A DNA stretch of 64,000 bases, from positions 1 to 64,000 of the forward strand of contig NZ_QZCG01000007.1 of NCBI RefSeq assembly GCF_003591515.1, written 5' to 3'. This document shows positions 38,785 to 47,393 of this stretch, in pieces. The translations under genes were made by a program, and so were the position numbers. Numbering within the stretch: position 1 is the first letter of the stretch; each line of letters starts with the position of its first letter. The notes below the pieces were generated by a model that did not search any database, was not told where the DNA came from, and saw only the letters and a program-made list of their open reading frames with translations. This DNA comes from Paracoccus onubensis. GTDB lineage: Bacteria; Pseudomonadota; Alphaproteobacteria; Rhodobacterales; Rhodobacteraceae.

Positions 38785-39033
38785 TCGGGGCGGGCCTTTT
38801 GATCCTGCGGCGTTCTGCCCTGATTAGCGGCAAGGACGGCTCTGGCCAAGGGGAAGTTCCGCCGCTAGAACGGTTTGGCGACCGACGGCAACACCTGTTC
38901 ATGCGTTTTGGTCGGGCCGGGGGCTGTCTGCCAGCCGGGTCCGGCCGGGTCAATCGCGGCAGCGCATCGGATGGAATTCGCCGATGTTGCCGGAGTCGTT
39001 CGGGCCGGATGGCCAACCGTTTCAGGAGGATGC

Positions 39034-40515
39034 ATGACACACCCCGTCGAGATTTCGTTTTCCCAGATCGCCGCTGATAAGCTTGCCGGACACAAGGGCC
39101 GGGTGGCCGTGATCGTTGCGCCGGGTGGGCGGTTGCCTGCCGGTCTGCCACGTGCGGCAAGCGCTGCGGCGCGGCGGGCGCTTGATTCCAAGGCCGGAAA
39201 GGCGCTCAAGCCGGGCGCGTCGATCGAGCTTGCATTTCCAGCCGGAATGGCCGCGGATGCCCTGCAACTCATCGCCCTGCCTGCCCGTGCCTCGGCCGCT
39301 GAGGCGCGGAAGGCAGGCGCTGCAATTGGCGCGAAACTGGGTACTGTGCATACGCTGGTTGTCGCGGGTGCTCATCGGCAGGCGAATGAAATCGCGCTTG
39401 GAATTGCGCTGAGGGGATATGATTTCTCGGTTTATCAAAGCAAACCGGATGCGGACGATACAGAATCCGAATCCGATAAAGCGCGGGTGACCTTCATGGT
39501 CAAGGAACCCGAGGCGCTGGCAAAATCGGTGAAAGACGGCGCGGCGGTCGCCGAAGGAGTATTCTTCACCCGCGATCTGGTGAACGAACCGGCGAATGTG
39601 CTGACCACAAGCGATTTCGCCGACCGGCTCAAAGCGATGGAAGAGATCGGCCTGACGGTCGAAGTGCTGGAAGAGGACGAACTCTCGAAGCTGGGGATGC
39701 GCGCGCTTCTTGCTGTGGGGCAGGGCAGTGAAAGCCCTTCGAAAGTGGTCGTCATGCGCTGGAATGGCGGCGGTGACGAGGCTCCGTTGGCGCTTGTGGG
39801 CAAAGGGGTTGTGTTCGACACGGGCGGGATCTCGATCAAGCCTGCTGCGGGTATGGAAAGCATGACGATGGATATGGGTGGCGCGGGTGTCGTGGCAGGC
39901 GTCATGCGCACTCTGGCACTGCGTCAGGCGCGGGCAAATGTCGTCGGACTGGTCGGTCTGGTCGAGAACATGCCCGATGGTCGCGCACAGCGCCCGGGTG
40001 ATATCGTCAAATCGATGAAGGGCGACACGATCGAGATCGTCAATACCGATGCCGAAGGCCGCCTCGTGCTGGCGGATGTGCTCTGGTACGCGCAGACCCG
40101 CTTCGAGCCGAAGGCGGTGATCGATCTTGCGACATTGACCGGTGCCGTAATCATCGCGCTGGGGCATGACAATGCCGGAGTGTTCTCGAATGATGACAAG
40201 CTGGCTGCCAATCTGCTTGCCGCCGCGGGTGCGGAAGGCGAGGGCGCGTGGAGGCTGCCGCTTGGGCCGGGATATGACAGCCTGATCAAGTCGCGACTGG
40301 CCGATATCAAAAATTCGGGTGGCCGTTCGGCGGGATCGATCACGGCGGCGCAGTTCCTGCAAAGATTCATTCGCAAGGATCAGCCCTGGGCGCATATCGA
40401 CATCGCCGGTGTTGCGCTGCCCGAGAAGGCCCCTGATCTGGCCCCGAAAGGTGCAAGCGGTTGGGGTGTCATGACGCTTGACCGTCTGGTGCGCGACAAG
40501 TTCGAGGGCAAGTGA
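39034..40515 (+). CDS. pepA: Leucyl aminopeptidase (M17 family)
   Basis: 493 residues. Two-zinc (or Mn) aminopeptidase releasing N-terminal residues. The metal-binding motifs VGKGVVFDTGGISIKP and NTDAEGRLVLADVL are intact, with the catalytic Lys in GISIKP. AGGAGG lies 6 bp before the ATG, and the longer in-frame reading to 38875 is not supported. The N-terminal macro-like domain covers the first 160 residues. E. coli PepA also binds DNA; that is not shown here. pepA-holC is a widely conserved pair. Confidence 0.97.
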   Translation: MTHPVEISFSQIAADKLAGHKGRVAVIVAPGGRLPAGLPRAASAAARRALDSKAGKALKPGASIELAFPAGMAADALQLIALPARASAAEARKAGAAIGAKLGTVHTLVVAGAHRQANEIALGIALRGYDFSVYQSKPDADDTESESDKARVTFMVKEPEALAKSVKDGAAVAEGVFFTRDLVNEPANVLTTSDFADRLKAMEEIGLTVEVLEEDELSKLGMRALLAVGQGSESPSKVVVMRWNGGGDEAPLALVGKGVVFDTGGISIKPAAGMESMTMDMGGAGVVAGVMRTLALRQARANVVGLVGLVENMPDGRAQRPGDIVKSMKGDTIEIVNTDAEGRLVLADVLWYAQTRFEPKAVIDLATLTGAVIIALGHDNAGVFSNDDKLAANLLAAAGAEGEGAWRLPLGPGYDSLIKSRLADIKNSGGRSAGSITAAQFLQRFIRKDQPWAHIDIAGVALPEKAPDLAPKGASGWGVMTLDRLVRDKFEGK

Positions 40516-40522
40516 TCGCCCG

Positions 40523-40972
40523 ATGGGCAATGTGCTGTTCTATCACCTGACCCGCTCGCCCGCCGAGGCGCTACTGCCGGTTCTGATCGGCAAATCGCTT
40601 GCGGCAGGCTGGCGGGTCGAGTTGCGCGGAACCGATCCGGGCCGGATGGACTGGCTGGACCGTCAGCTTTGGCAGCGTGAGGGGTTTCTGCCGCATGGAC
40701 TCGCAGGGGGGGCTCATGATGCGCGGCAGCCTGTGCTGCTGACGGTGCCGGGGCAGGCGGCTGGCAATGATCCGGCCTGCCTGATGGTTCTTGACGGAGC
40801 CGAGGTGGACAGCGCGGAATGCGGCCGGCTTGAACGCGCCTGCATCATTTTCGACGGTGGTGATGCGGGGGCCGTCGCGTATGCCCGTGATCAATGGAAA
40901 ACATTGACCGGCGCGGGCGTCACCGCAGAATACTGGTCCGAAGAATCCGGCCGCTGGGAGCGCAAGCGATAA
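40523..40972 (+). CDS. holC: DNA polymerase III chi subunit
   Basis: 149 residues. MGNVLFYHLTRSPAEALLPVLIGKSLAAGWRVELRG is the chi start, and LWQREGFLPHG with the closing ARDQWKTLTGAGVTAEYWSEESGRWE completes the family pattern. Chi links the clamp loader to single-strand binding protein. It follows pepA by 7 bp; the start is placed at ATG 40523. Confidence 0.93.
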   Translation: MGNVLFYHLTRSPAEALLPVLIGKSLAAGWRVELRGTDPGRMDWLDRQLWQREGFLPHGLAGGAHDARQPVLLTVPGQAAGNDPACLMVLDGAEVDSAECGRLERACIIFDGGDAGAVAYARDQWKTLTGAGVTAEYWSEESGRWERKR

Positions 40973-41051
40973 CCTGTTTCGGTACCGGCCGGAAATGGCG
41001 GCGGCCCGGCCTGTCCAACGGTGCGGGATTGCGGATTTATCGCAGCACTAT

Positions 41052-41453
41052 TTATCGCAGCACAGGGGGGCGGTCCTGTTTGCGCCGTATGTCCTCTACC
41101 CCCATGCGCATTCCATTACCGATCCGATGTGCCAAAGCGGACCAGGCTCTGGCGGTTGCCGCTGGCAAAAGGCGATCCAGCGTTTCGTCGAAAAGTGCCA
41201 GCCACAACGCGAAATGTTCGGGACGGACGTCACCCGCAGCCATGTGGACCTGCATCGGATTTCCGTCATAACCCGGTTGATGCAGGATTGCGTTCTTCCA
41301 GAATCCGGCGATCTTCGCTTCATGAGCGGGCCAGTTCGTGACATGGCGCGCGAAGACCGGCCCCAGAACCTCGTGCCGGCGGATTGCGGCGTAGAACACC
41401 CGTATCACCTGTTCGAGTTGCTCTTCGGTCAGATCGAAACGCGGCGGGATCAT
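41052..41453 (-). CDS. Group III truncated haemoglobin
   Basis: 133 residues of the 2-on-2 globin fold. MIPPRFDLTEEQLEQVIRVFYAAIRRHEVLGPVF covers helices A-B-C, and FWKNAILHQPGYDGNPMQVHM leads to the probable proximal haem ligand His70; WLALFDETLDRL is the G helix. The B10 position is Tyr21, common for ligand stabilisation. Group III proteins bind O2, NO or CO and are linked to low-oxygen or nitrosative stress. The start ATG overlaps the stop of the FAD monooxygenase gene as ATGA, so the two are co-translated. Confidence 0.88.
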   Translation of the reverse strand: MIPPRFDLTEEQLEQVIRVFYAAIRRHEVLGPVFARHVTNWPAHEAKIAGFWKNAILHQPGYDGNPMQVHMAAGDVRPEHFALWLALFDETLDRLLPAATARAWSALAHRIGNGMRMGVEDIRRKQDRPPVLR

Positions 41454-42667
41454 GGGCTTTGCCTTGTCTTGATGCCGATCGGTAAGGCGGGCAGGGATTC
41501 CCCCGCCAGGGGCGGAACAAGCGTACCCGCAACCAGCCGGGTCAGGACATGTCTGATTCCGGGCCATCGCGACACCGGCGCAAGAATATGGTCGCGCAGA
41601 TGTGACAGGGCGTTCATCCTGGATTGATACATCGGCGTAAAGAGCGCGCTCATTCCCTGATAGATCCGCACATGCCACCGGCGCATGGCGGCATAGGCCG
41701 GCAAAGCGTCCTCGACTGGCAAGCTTCGCAGGGCGGCGCAAAGCGCAAGCGCGTCCAGCAAAGCCATATTCGCCCCTTGTCCCAGTTGCGGGCTGGCGCG
41801 GTGGGCGGCATCTCCGATATGTGCCAGTGCCGGAGCGAAGGGACGGGCAAGGGTGCCATGGCTGTATATGGCGGGAACCATCTGGTCGTGCCGGGTTATC
41901 GCGGCGATGAACGGCTCGATTCCGGGCCATAACCCGATCACCTCCCTACGCCAGCTATCCAGCGGCCGGTCGTGCCAGCCCGGAATTTCGTTGGCAGGAA
42001 GGGACCAGAAAATCGTCGCGACAGATGCCTTGCTTCCCGGCAGGCAGCCGACCGGCAGGATTCCGGCCATGCGGCGTGAGCCGTGATAGCATTGCCGCAA
42101 CTGGTCCATGGGCAGATCATGCGCGTCGGGCCAGGGCACAGTGCCCCATAACGCCCCATAGCCCAAGGGTCGAGCGCGCAGTGGCGAAATCGCCGATCCT
42201 GCGCCGGCCGCATCAATGACCAGATCGAAGGGGCCGTAATTGCGCCCGTCCTGCAAGATCACGCGGCGTTTATCTCCGTCCGGCGCAGCTTCGGCGACCG
42301 TGGCCGAGGTGATCAGGTCGATATCGAAGCTTTCCACAAGTTGCCACAGCATGTGAAACAGGCTGGCGCGATGGAAGGCGCGTCCCGGATGATCCGGAGG
42401 GTAGGATACATCCAGCGCCAGCCTGCCGGCCCGCGCGTCATGCCCCAGCATGCGGTTGATCGGAGAAGATAACCGTCGCGCTTCTGGACCCAGCTCCATA
42501 TCATCGAGAACGCTCAGCCCGACCGGTTGTATGACCAGCCCCGAACCGATCGGGCGGGGCGCTTCGAAACGCTCGAATATCGTGACGTGATGTCTGTCGC
42601 GCGTCAGCAATGCGGCGGCGGCAAGCCCGCCTATTCCTGCTCCGATGATGGCAATTCTCAGTTTCAT
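41450..42667 (-). CDS. FAD-dependent monooxygenase (aromatic hydroxylase-like)
   Basis: 405 residues of the class A flavoprotein monooxygenase family. The N-terminal Rossmann motif is IAIIGAGIGGLAAAALL. The second FAD motif is HIGDAAHRASPQLGQGANMALLDALAL (about residues 277-303), and a DAAGAGS motif lies near 154. These enzymes use NAD(P)H and O2 to hydroxylate small aromatic or other substrates. No degradative pathway genes flank it, so the substrate is unknown. The downstream globin overlaps its stop; upstream it is divergent from queF. Confidence 0.87.
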   Translation of the reverse strand: MKLRIAIIGAGIGGLAAAALLTRDRHHVTIFERFEAPRPIGSGLVIQPVGLSVLDDMELGPEARRLSSPINRMLGHDARAGRLALDVSYPPDHPGRAFHRASLFHMLWQLVESFDIDLITSATVAEAAPDGDKRRVILQDGRNYGPFDLVIDAAGAGSAISPLRARPLGYGALWGTVPWPDAHDLPMDQLRQCYHGSRRMAGILPVGCLPGSKASVATIFWSLPANEIPGWHDRPLDSWRREVIGLWPGIEPFIAAITRHDQMVPAIYSHGTLARPFAPALAHIGDAAHRASPQLGQGANMALLDALALCAALRSLPVEDALPAYAAMRRWHVRIYQGMSALFTPMYQSRMNALSHLRDHILAPVSRWPGIRHVLTRLVAGTLVPPLAGESLPALPIGIKTRQSP

Positions 42668-42747
42668 GATGCCTTGGTGGCCCGACCCGCGCGGGGTTGC
42701 AAGCTGATTGATTGACGCAACGCGGCAAGAGCTGTTATCGAATCCTT

Positions 42748-42778
42748 CCGGTCGCAGCCCACCCGGTCAAAACAGGAG
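42748..42778 (+). ncRNA. Candidate preQ1-I riboswitch controlling queF translation
   Basis: CCGG (42748-42751) and CCGG (42763-42766) form the P1 stem. The 11-nt loop begins TCGCAG as in the well-studied Thermoanaerobacter preQ1-I type 2 aptamer. The tail TCAAAACAGGAG supplies the A-rich strand and the 3' bases for the pseudoknot. AGGAG at the end of the tail is also the queF ribosome site, five bases before ATG, so ligand binding would hide it. The tail is about three bases shorter than in that reference. Placement before a queuosine-pathway gene supports the call. Confidence 0.62.
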
Positions 42779-42783
42779 CATGA

Positions 42784-43245
42784 ATGAGCCATTATACCGA
42801 CAAACTGACCCAACTTGGCGCAAGGACGGCGCTTCCCGAAAACCCGGAGGCCGCGGTTCTGGAGCGTGTGCCTAACCCGCGGCCGAACGAGCTTTACACG
42901 GTTCGCTTTACCCAGCCCGAATTCACCAGCCTGTGTCCGATCACCGGCCAGCCCGATTTCGCGCATCTGGTGATCGATTACGTGCCGGGCGAATGGCTGG
43001 TCGAATCCAAGTCCCTGAAGCTGTATCTGGGCAGTTTTCGCAATCATGGCGCATTCCATGAGGATTGCACCGTGGGGATCGGAAAACGGCTGGTCGCCAC
43101 CCTGTCGCCACAATGGCTGAGGATCGGTGGCTATTGGTATCCGCGCGGCGGGATGCCGATCGATGTGTTCTGGCAGACGGGTGAAATGCCACAGGGATTG
43201 TGGCTGCCTGCGCAAGATGTGCCCGGCTATCGTGGCAGAGGCTGA
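42784..43245 (+). CDS. queF: NADPH-dependent preQ0 reductase
   Basis: 153 residues, the short (unimodular) QueF. It reduces the nitrile of 7-cyano-7-deazaguanine (preQ0) to preQ1 for queuosine in tRNA. Nucleophilic Cys51 ([13 protein letters not shown]) and Asp58 are present, and the NADPH-binding motif is [21 protein letters not shown] at residues 74-94. It stands alone, divergent from the FAD monooxygenase and followed by a lacI-type gene. Other queuosine genes are not in the window. Its leader contains a preQ1 riboswitch candidate, which would be end-product control. Confidence 0.97.
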   Translation: MSHYTDKLTQLGARTALPENPEAAVLERVPNPRPNELYTVRFTQPEFTSLCPITGQPDFAHLVIDYVPGEWLVESKSLKLYLGSFRNHGAFHEDCTVGIGKRLVATLSPQWLRIGGYWYPRGGMPIDVFWQTGEMPQGLWLPAQDVPGYRGRG

Positions 43246-43315
43246 CGGGATCGATCGCATCCGGCGTTACGGGCGATAATTCCGCTGAACAGCCCGCCCG
43301 CCTGCATCAAATCCT

Positions 43316-43344
43316 TTGACGGTGCGGTGACAGGGATTTAGAAC
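43316..43344 (+). promoter_or_regulatory. Candidate promoter of the lacI-type gene
   Basis: TTGACG (43316-43321) and TAGAAC (43339-43344) are spaced by 17 bp. The palindromic operator at 43336-43353 covers the -10 element, which fits autoregulation. Confidence 0.5.
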
Positions 43345-43353
43345 GATTTAAAC
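43336..43353. promoter_or_regulatory. LacI-family operator, autoregulatory copy
   Basis: ATTTAGAACGATTTAAAC is a LacI-type imperfect palindrome centred on CG. It matches the reverse complement of the perfect operator at 44412-44429 at 16 of 18 positions. It overlaps the -10 region of the regulator gene. Confidence 0.65.
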
Positions 43354-43377
43354 CTGCGATCTCGCAAGCATCGGCGG

Positions 43378-44397
43378 ATGGTCATGAAACAGAGAAAAGT
43401 CACATTGGGCGAGGTTGCCCAAGTCGCGGGCGTATCGCGGGCCACCGTTTCGCTGGTTGTTCGTAAATCGCCGCTGGTTGCCGATCACACCCGGCAAAAG
43501 GTCGAGCAGGTGCTGGTGGATCTGGATTATGTTCACGATATCGGAGCTGCGCGTCTGCGCAATAACAGCAGCCGGACCATCGGTGTCATCGTTCCCAATC
43601 TGGTCAATTCCTTCTTTACCGAGTTTCTGTCCGGCGTCGAGCAGATGATGAGCGAGGATGACCGTGTCGTCTTGCTTGCCAATAGCGATGACGATCTGAC
43701 CCGGCAGTCGCAAATCCTTCAACGTTTCCGCGGGCACGGGGTTGATGGTGTCATCCTTTGCCCCGCCGAGGGCACGGATCCCCAGCTTCCCTTGCGGATG
43801 CGGCAATGGGGTTTGCCTTTGGTGCAATCGCTGCGCGAGGTCGGTGACAATGCTACCGATTACGCCGGGGCGGATTACATCAAAGGCGTACAGCTTGCGG
43901 TCGGGCATCTGGTCGAGCATGGTCATCGGCAGATTGCCTTCCTGTCGGTATCCGCCCGGACCTCGGCCCGGGTAGAGAGGCTGGAAGGGTTCAGCCGCGC
44001 GATTGCCGGCACCAAAGCGCAGAATGCCGGTATCGTCGAGGCGGAACTGAGTTGGGAAGGCGCCGCCCAATCGGCGGCGAAGGTACTGGCGCTGCAGGGC
44101 ACACCATCGGCGGTCCTGTGCTTCAACGATGTTCTGGCTGCCGGGCTGATGCTTGGTCTGCGCCGCGCCGGGCGCGAACCCGGACGGGATATCGCGGTCG
44201 TGGGTCTGGATGATCTGCCTCTGGCAGAGCTTACCTTTCCGCCGATGACAAGCGTTGCGATGTGTCCCGAACGGATTGGCGCGGCTGCCGCCCGGCTGCT
44301 GGCCCGTCGTCTTCAATCCCCCGATGCGCCGGTCGAACGCTCGGTTGTCGCTCCAAGCCTGATGATCCGGGAAAGCAGCAATTTAAGCGTCAGTTGA
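43378..44397 (+). CDS. LacI family transcriptional regulator
   Basis: 339 residues. The N-terminal helix-turn-helix and hinge (VTLGEVAQVAGVSRATVSLVVRK, then HDIGAARLRNNSSRTIGVIVP) are followed by a periplasmic-binding-protein-like effector domain (residues about 62-339) with the usual PSAVLCFNDVLAAGLMLGL segment. A second in-frame ATG at 43384 fits the weak ribosome site equally well. Matching operators lie at its own promoter and at the promoter of the transporter operon directly downstream. It is therefore the likely local repressor; the effector is unknown, perhaps the transported compound or a breakdown product. Confidence 0.94.
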   Translation: MVMKQRKVTLGEVAQVAGVSRATVSLVVRKSPLVADHTRQKVEQVLVDLDYVHDIGAARLRNNSSRTIGVIVPNLVNSFFTEFLSGVEQMMSEDDRVVLLANSDDDLTRQSQILQRFRGHGVDGVILCPAEGTDPQLPLRMRQWGLPLVQSLREVGDNATDYAGADYIKGVQLAVGHLVEHGHRQIAFLSVSARTSARVERLEGFSRAIAGTKAQNAGIVEAELSWEGAAQSAAKVLALQGTPSAVLCFNDVLAAGLMLGLRRAGREPGRDIAVVGLDDLPLAELTFPPMTSVAMCPERIGAAAARLLARRLQSPDAPVERSVVAPSLMIRESSNLSVS

Positions 44398-44401
44398 CGT
44401 G

Positions 44402-44430
44402 TTGACTTATTATTTAGATCGTTCTAAATC
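44402..44430 (+). promoter_or_regulatory. Candidate promoter of the amino-acid ABC transporter operon
   Basis: TTGACT (44402-44407) and TAAATC (44425-44430) are spaced by 17 bp. The perfect palindrome at 44412-44429 covers the spacer and -10, so bound repressor would exclude RNA polymerase. Begins 5 bp after the regulator stop. Confidence 0.5.
44412..44429. promoter_or_regulatory. LacI-family operator in front of the transporter operon
   Basis: ATTTAGATCGTTCTAAAT has perfect 7-bp inverted arms (ATTTAGA/TCTAAAT) around TCGT, with the central CG typical of LacI-family operators. A near copy lies upstream of the adjacent regulator. Confidence 0.75.
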
Positions 44431-44462
44431 CGTAAGAACGCAACATCCGCAGGGGAGGGCAG

Positions 44463-45131
44463 ATGTATCAGTTCAACTTCCAGCCCGTTTTCGAAAACCT
44501 CGACCTGCTGCTTCATGGCGCATGGTTGACGGTGAAGCTGTCCTTCATGGCAATGTGTCTGGGGCTGATCGTTTCGGTGTTCGGAGCGGTTGCAAAGACC
44601 TCTGGCATTCGTCCGCTGCGCTGGCTGGTCGATATCTATGTCGAGGTGATTCGCAACACGCCTTTTCTCGTGCAGATCTTTTTCATCTTTTTCGGCCTTC
44701 CTGCCGCCGGGATCAGCATGTCGCCGAACGTTGCGGCGCTGGTCGCGCTTGTCATCAATGTCGGCGCCTACGGGACCGAGATCATTCGCGCCGGAATCGA
44801 ATCCATTCCGCGAGGCCAGATCGAGGCGGGCCGCGCGCTTAGCCTCAGCCCGGTTCAGATCCTGCGATACGTGATTCTGAAGCCTGCGTTGCGGAATATC
44901 TATCCTTCGCTGACCAGCCAGTTCATTTATCTCATGCTGACCTCCAGCGTCGTTTCGGTCATCTCGGCAAATGATCTGGCCTCGGCGGGGGCGGATCTGA
45001 ATGCGAAAACCTTCGCCAGTTTCGAGATTTATCTTGTCCTGACGATCCTTTATTTCCTGCTGGCCTTTGGCTTCTCGACCCTGTTCGGGGCCATTCGGCG
45101 CGCCTTCTTCACCTATCCGGCGGGGCGCTGA
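44463..45131 (+). CDS. Polar amino-acid ABC transporter permease (first)
   Basis: 222 residues of the His/Glu/Gln/Arg/opine permease family with about five membrane helices. The N-terminal helix LLLHGAWLTVKLSFMAMCLGLIVSV, VEVIRNTPFLVQIFFIFFGLP and the EAA loop AGIESIPRGQIEAGRALSLSPVQIL are characteristic. It forms the channel with the second permease at 45133. First structural gene under the LacI-type operator; its stop is followed by the next start after one base. Confidence 0.94.
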   Translation: MYQFNFQPVFENLDLLLHGAWLTVKLSFMAMCLGLIVSVFGAVAKTSGIRPLRWLVDIYVEVIRNTPFLVQIFFIFFGLPAAGISMSPNVAALVALVINVGAYGTEIIRAGIESIPRGQIEAGRALSLSPVQILRYVILKPALRNIYPSLTSQFIYLMLTSSVVSVISANDLASAGADLNAKTFASFEIYLVLTILYFLLAFGFSTLFGAIRRAFFTYPAGR

Positions 45132-45132
45132 C

Positions 45133-45789
45133 ATGATCCGTGAATTTTCATCGGCAGATATCCTGTTCATCGTGACCGCGGCGCGCTGGACTCTGATCCT
45201 GTCGGCCATCGCCTTCTTCGGAGGGGCCATCGGCGGGCTTCTGATCGCGCTGTCGCGCAGTTCGCACAGCGTCCTTTTGCGCCGCCTGGCCGCGTGGTTC
45301 ATCCAGGTCTTTCAGGGAACGCCACTGCTGATGCAGTTGTTTCTCGTCTATTTCGGCCTGTCCGTCGTGGGCCTGCCGATCGATCCGCTGCTGGCCGCCG
45401 CCGTCGCTTTGACGCTTCATGCGAGTGCGTATCTGGGCGAGATCTGGCGTGGGGCCATCGAAGCGGTTCCCTCGGGACAGACCGAGGCAGCCAAAGCGCT
45501 TAGCCTGTCTTACAGGGATCGGATGCAGCATGTCATCCTGCCGCAGGCAATGCGGGTTGCGACTGCGCCGACGGTCGGTTTCCTCGTGCAGCTGATCAAG
45601 GGCACATCGCTTGCTTCGATCATCGGCTTTACCGAGCTGACCCGGGCGGGGCAGATCGTCAATAACGCGACCTTCAAGCCCTTCCTCGTCTTCGGGACGG
45701 TCGCAATCCTGTATTTCGCGCTGTGCTGGCCGCTATCTCTTCTGGCACGGCATATGGAAACCCGCATGCGCCGGGCAATCACACGCTGA
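45133..45789 (+). CDS. Polar amino-acid ABC transporter permease (second)
   Basis: 218 residues from ATG 45133, the partner permease. RWTLILSAIAFFGGAIGGLLIAL, FIQVFQGTPLLMQLFLVYFGL and the EAA loop GAIEAVPSGQTEAAKALSLSY show the same family as the first. Heterodimeric permeases of this type import amino acids with a periplasmic binding protein, supplied by the next gene 22 bp downstream. Confidence 0.94.
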   Translation: MIREFSSADILFIVTAARWTLILSAIAFFGGAIGGLLIALSRSSHSVLLRRLAAWFIQVFQGTPLLMQLFLVYFGLSVVGLPIDPLLAAAVALTLHASAYLGEIWRGAIEAVPSGQTEAAKALSLSYRDRMQHVILPQAMRVATAPTVGFLVQLIKGTSLASIIGFTELTRAGQIVNNATFKPFLVFGTVAILYFALCWPLSLLARHMETRMRRAITR

Positions 45790-45811
45790 CAATATCTGGG
45801 AGGAAAGAAAC

Positions 45812-46609
45812 ATGAAACTGAACCGCCGTATCTTCACAACCCTCGCGGCCGGAGCATTCGCCACCGGCCTCGTTGCGCCGGCGCTTGCTGCCGAACTCGA
45901 GGATATCGAATCCGCAGGTGCCGTTAAGATCGGCATGCTGGTGGATTTCCCGCCTTTCGGCATTCTGGATACCTCGGGCAATCCGGATGGCTATGATGCC
46001 GATGTCGCCAAGGCGCTGGGCGAATATCTGGGCGTGACCGCGCAGATCGTGCCGGTAACCGGCCCCAACCGGATTCCCTATCTTCTGTCCGGACAGGTCG
46101 ATGTGCTGGTCGCGTCGCTCGGGATCACCGAAGAACGCGCCCAGAAGGTTGACTTCTCGATCCCTTATGCGGGGATCAGCATCGCGGTTTACGGCGACTC
46201 ATCGCTTGAGATCGGCGATGCAAGCGGGCTGGAAGGTCAGTCGATCGCCGTCGCGCGGGCCTCGACGCAGGATACCGGCGTGAGTGAGGTCGCGCCGGAT
46301 GGCACCGATATCCGCCGCTTTGACGACGATGCCAGCGCGGTGCAGGCCCTGATGTCCGGGCAGGTCAAGCTGATCGGCGCGTCCAATGTCGTCATGTCCC
46401 AGATCGCCGACAGCACCGGTGACCGCTTCGACAAGAAATTCGACCTGTCCAGCCAGGTGCAGGGGATTGCGGTTGCGCCGGGCTCGGATGCGCTTCTGGA
46501 AAAGGTTAATGCTTTCGTCAGCGATGCACGTGAGGACGGGACACTGGATGAAATTCACGAGAAATGGCTGGGTGAGCCGCTGCCCGATTTCGTGAAGGAA
46601 GCCGAGTGA
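45812..46609 (+). CDS. Amino-acid ABC transporter substrate-binding protein
   Basis: 265 residues with a signal peptide ([19 protein letters not shown]). The mature protein is a family 3 solute-binding protein: [36 protein letters not shown], then [26 protein letters not shown] and [14 protein letters not shown]. The ligand pocket residues suggest a polar amino acid or related zwitterion, but I cannot name it. Preceded by GGGAGGAAAG. Expressed between the permeases and the ATPase. Confidence 0.92.
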   Translation: MKLNRRIFTTLAAGAFATGLVAPALAAELEDIESAGAVKIGMLVDFPPFGILDTSGNPDGYDADVAKALGEYLGVTAQIVPVTGPNRIPYLLSGQVDVLVASLGITEERAQKVDFSIPYAGISIAVYGDSSLEIGDASGLEGQSIAVARASTQDTGVSEVAPDGTDIRRFDDDASAVQALMSGQVKLIGASNVVMSQIADSTGDRFDKKFDLSSQVQGIAVAPGSDALLEKVNAFVSDAREDGTLDEIHEKWLGEPLPDFVKEAE

Positions 46610-46658
46610 CGACACGCGTCCGGCCATGGGCCGGGCGCTTTTCAGGGGAACACGGATC

Positions 46659-47393
46659 ATGACAGACAGTGCCATCATCATGCGTGCGGTGAACAAGTTC
46701 TACGGTGACTTTCACGCATTGGTCGATATCGACCTGACGGTCGGGCGAGGCGAACGGATCGTCATTTGCGGCCCGTCCGGCTCGGGTAAATCGACGCTGA
46801 TCCGGACCATAAATCAACTGGAAGAGATCCGGTCCGGCACCATTCTGGTCGACGGGGTCGAACTGACGGCCGGCGGTGACAACGTGGCCAAGGTGCGGCA
46901 GGATGTCGGTATGGTTTTTCAAAGTTTCAACCTGTTTCCGCACATGACCGTGCTGGAAAACTGTACTCTTGCACCGATGAAGACCCGCAAAATTCCACGC
47001 GCCGAGGCCGAGGCAACGGCGCGTCACTATCTGGAACGGGTGAAGATTCCCGAGCAGGCCGAGAAATATCCCGCACAGCTTTCGGGTGGACAGCAGCAGC
47101 GCGTGGCGATTGCGCGCGCCTTGTGCATGAAACCCCGGATCATGCTGTTCGACGAACCGACCTCGGCTCTGGATCCCGAGATGGTCAAAGAGGTTCTGGA
47201 CACGATGATCGATCTCGCACAGGAGGGTATGACGATGATTTGCGTCACCCATGAGATGGAATTCGCCCGTGCCGTGGCCGATCGGGTAATCTTCATGGAT
47301 AAGGGATTGATCGTAGAAGAGAATGCCCCCGAGGCATTCTTCAACTCGCCGAAAAACGAACGCCTGAAGAACTTTCTGGGACAACTCGCATGA
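46659..47393 (+). CDS. Amino-acid ABC transporter ATP-binding protein
   Basis: 244 residues. Walker [10 protein letters not shown], signature LSGGQQQR, Walker [13 protein letters not shown] and the switch His in VTHEMEFA make a complete ATPase of the GlnQ/HisP type. It is closely similar in sequence to BztD at 62323. The start is taken at ATG 46659 with AGGGGAA upstream. Its stop overlaps the dehydrogenase start as ATGA. Confidence 0.95.
   Translation: MTDSAIIMRAVNKFYGDFHALVDIDLTVGRGERIVICGPSGSGKSTLIRTINQLEEIRSGTILVDGVELTAGGDNVAKVRQDVGMVFQSFNLFPHMTVLENCTLAPMKTRKIPRAEAEATARHYLERVKIPEQAEKYPAQLSGGQQQRVAIARALCMKPRIMLFDEPTSALDPEMVKEVLDTMIDLAQEGMTMICVTHEMEFARAVADRVIFMDKGLIVEENAPEAFFNSPKNERLKNFLGQLA

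Noticed and set aside
39022..40530. Open frame of 502 codons antisense to pepA
   Set aside because: Shadow of the pepA codon pattern; no recognisable motif.
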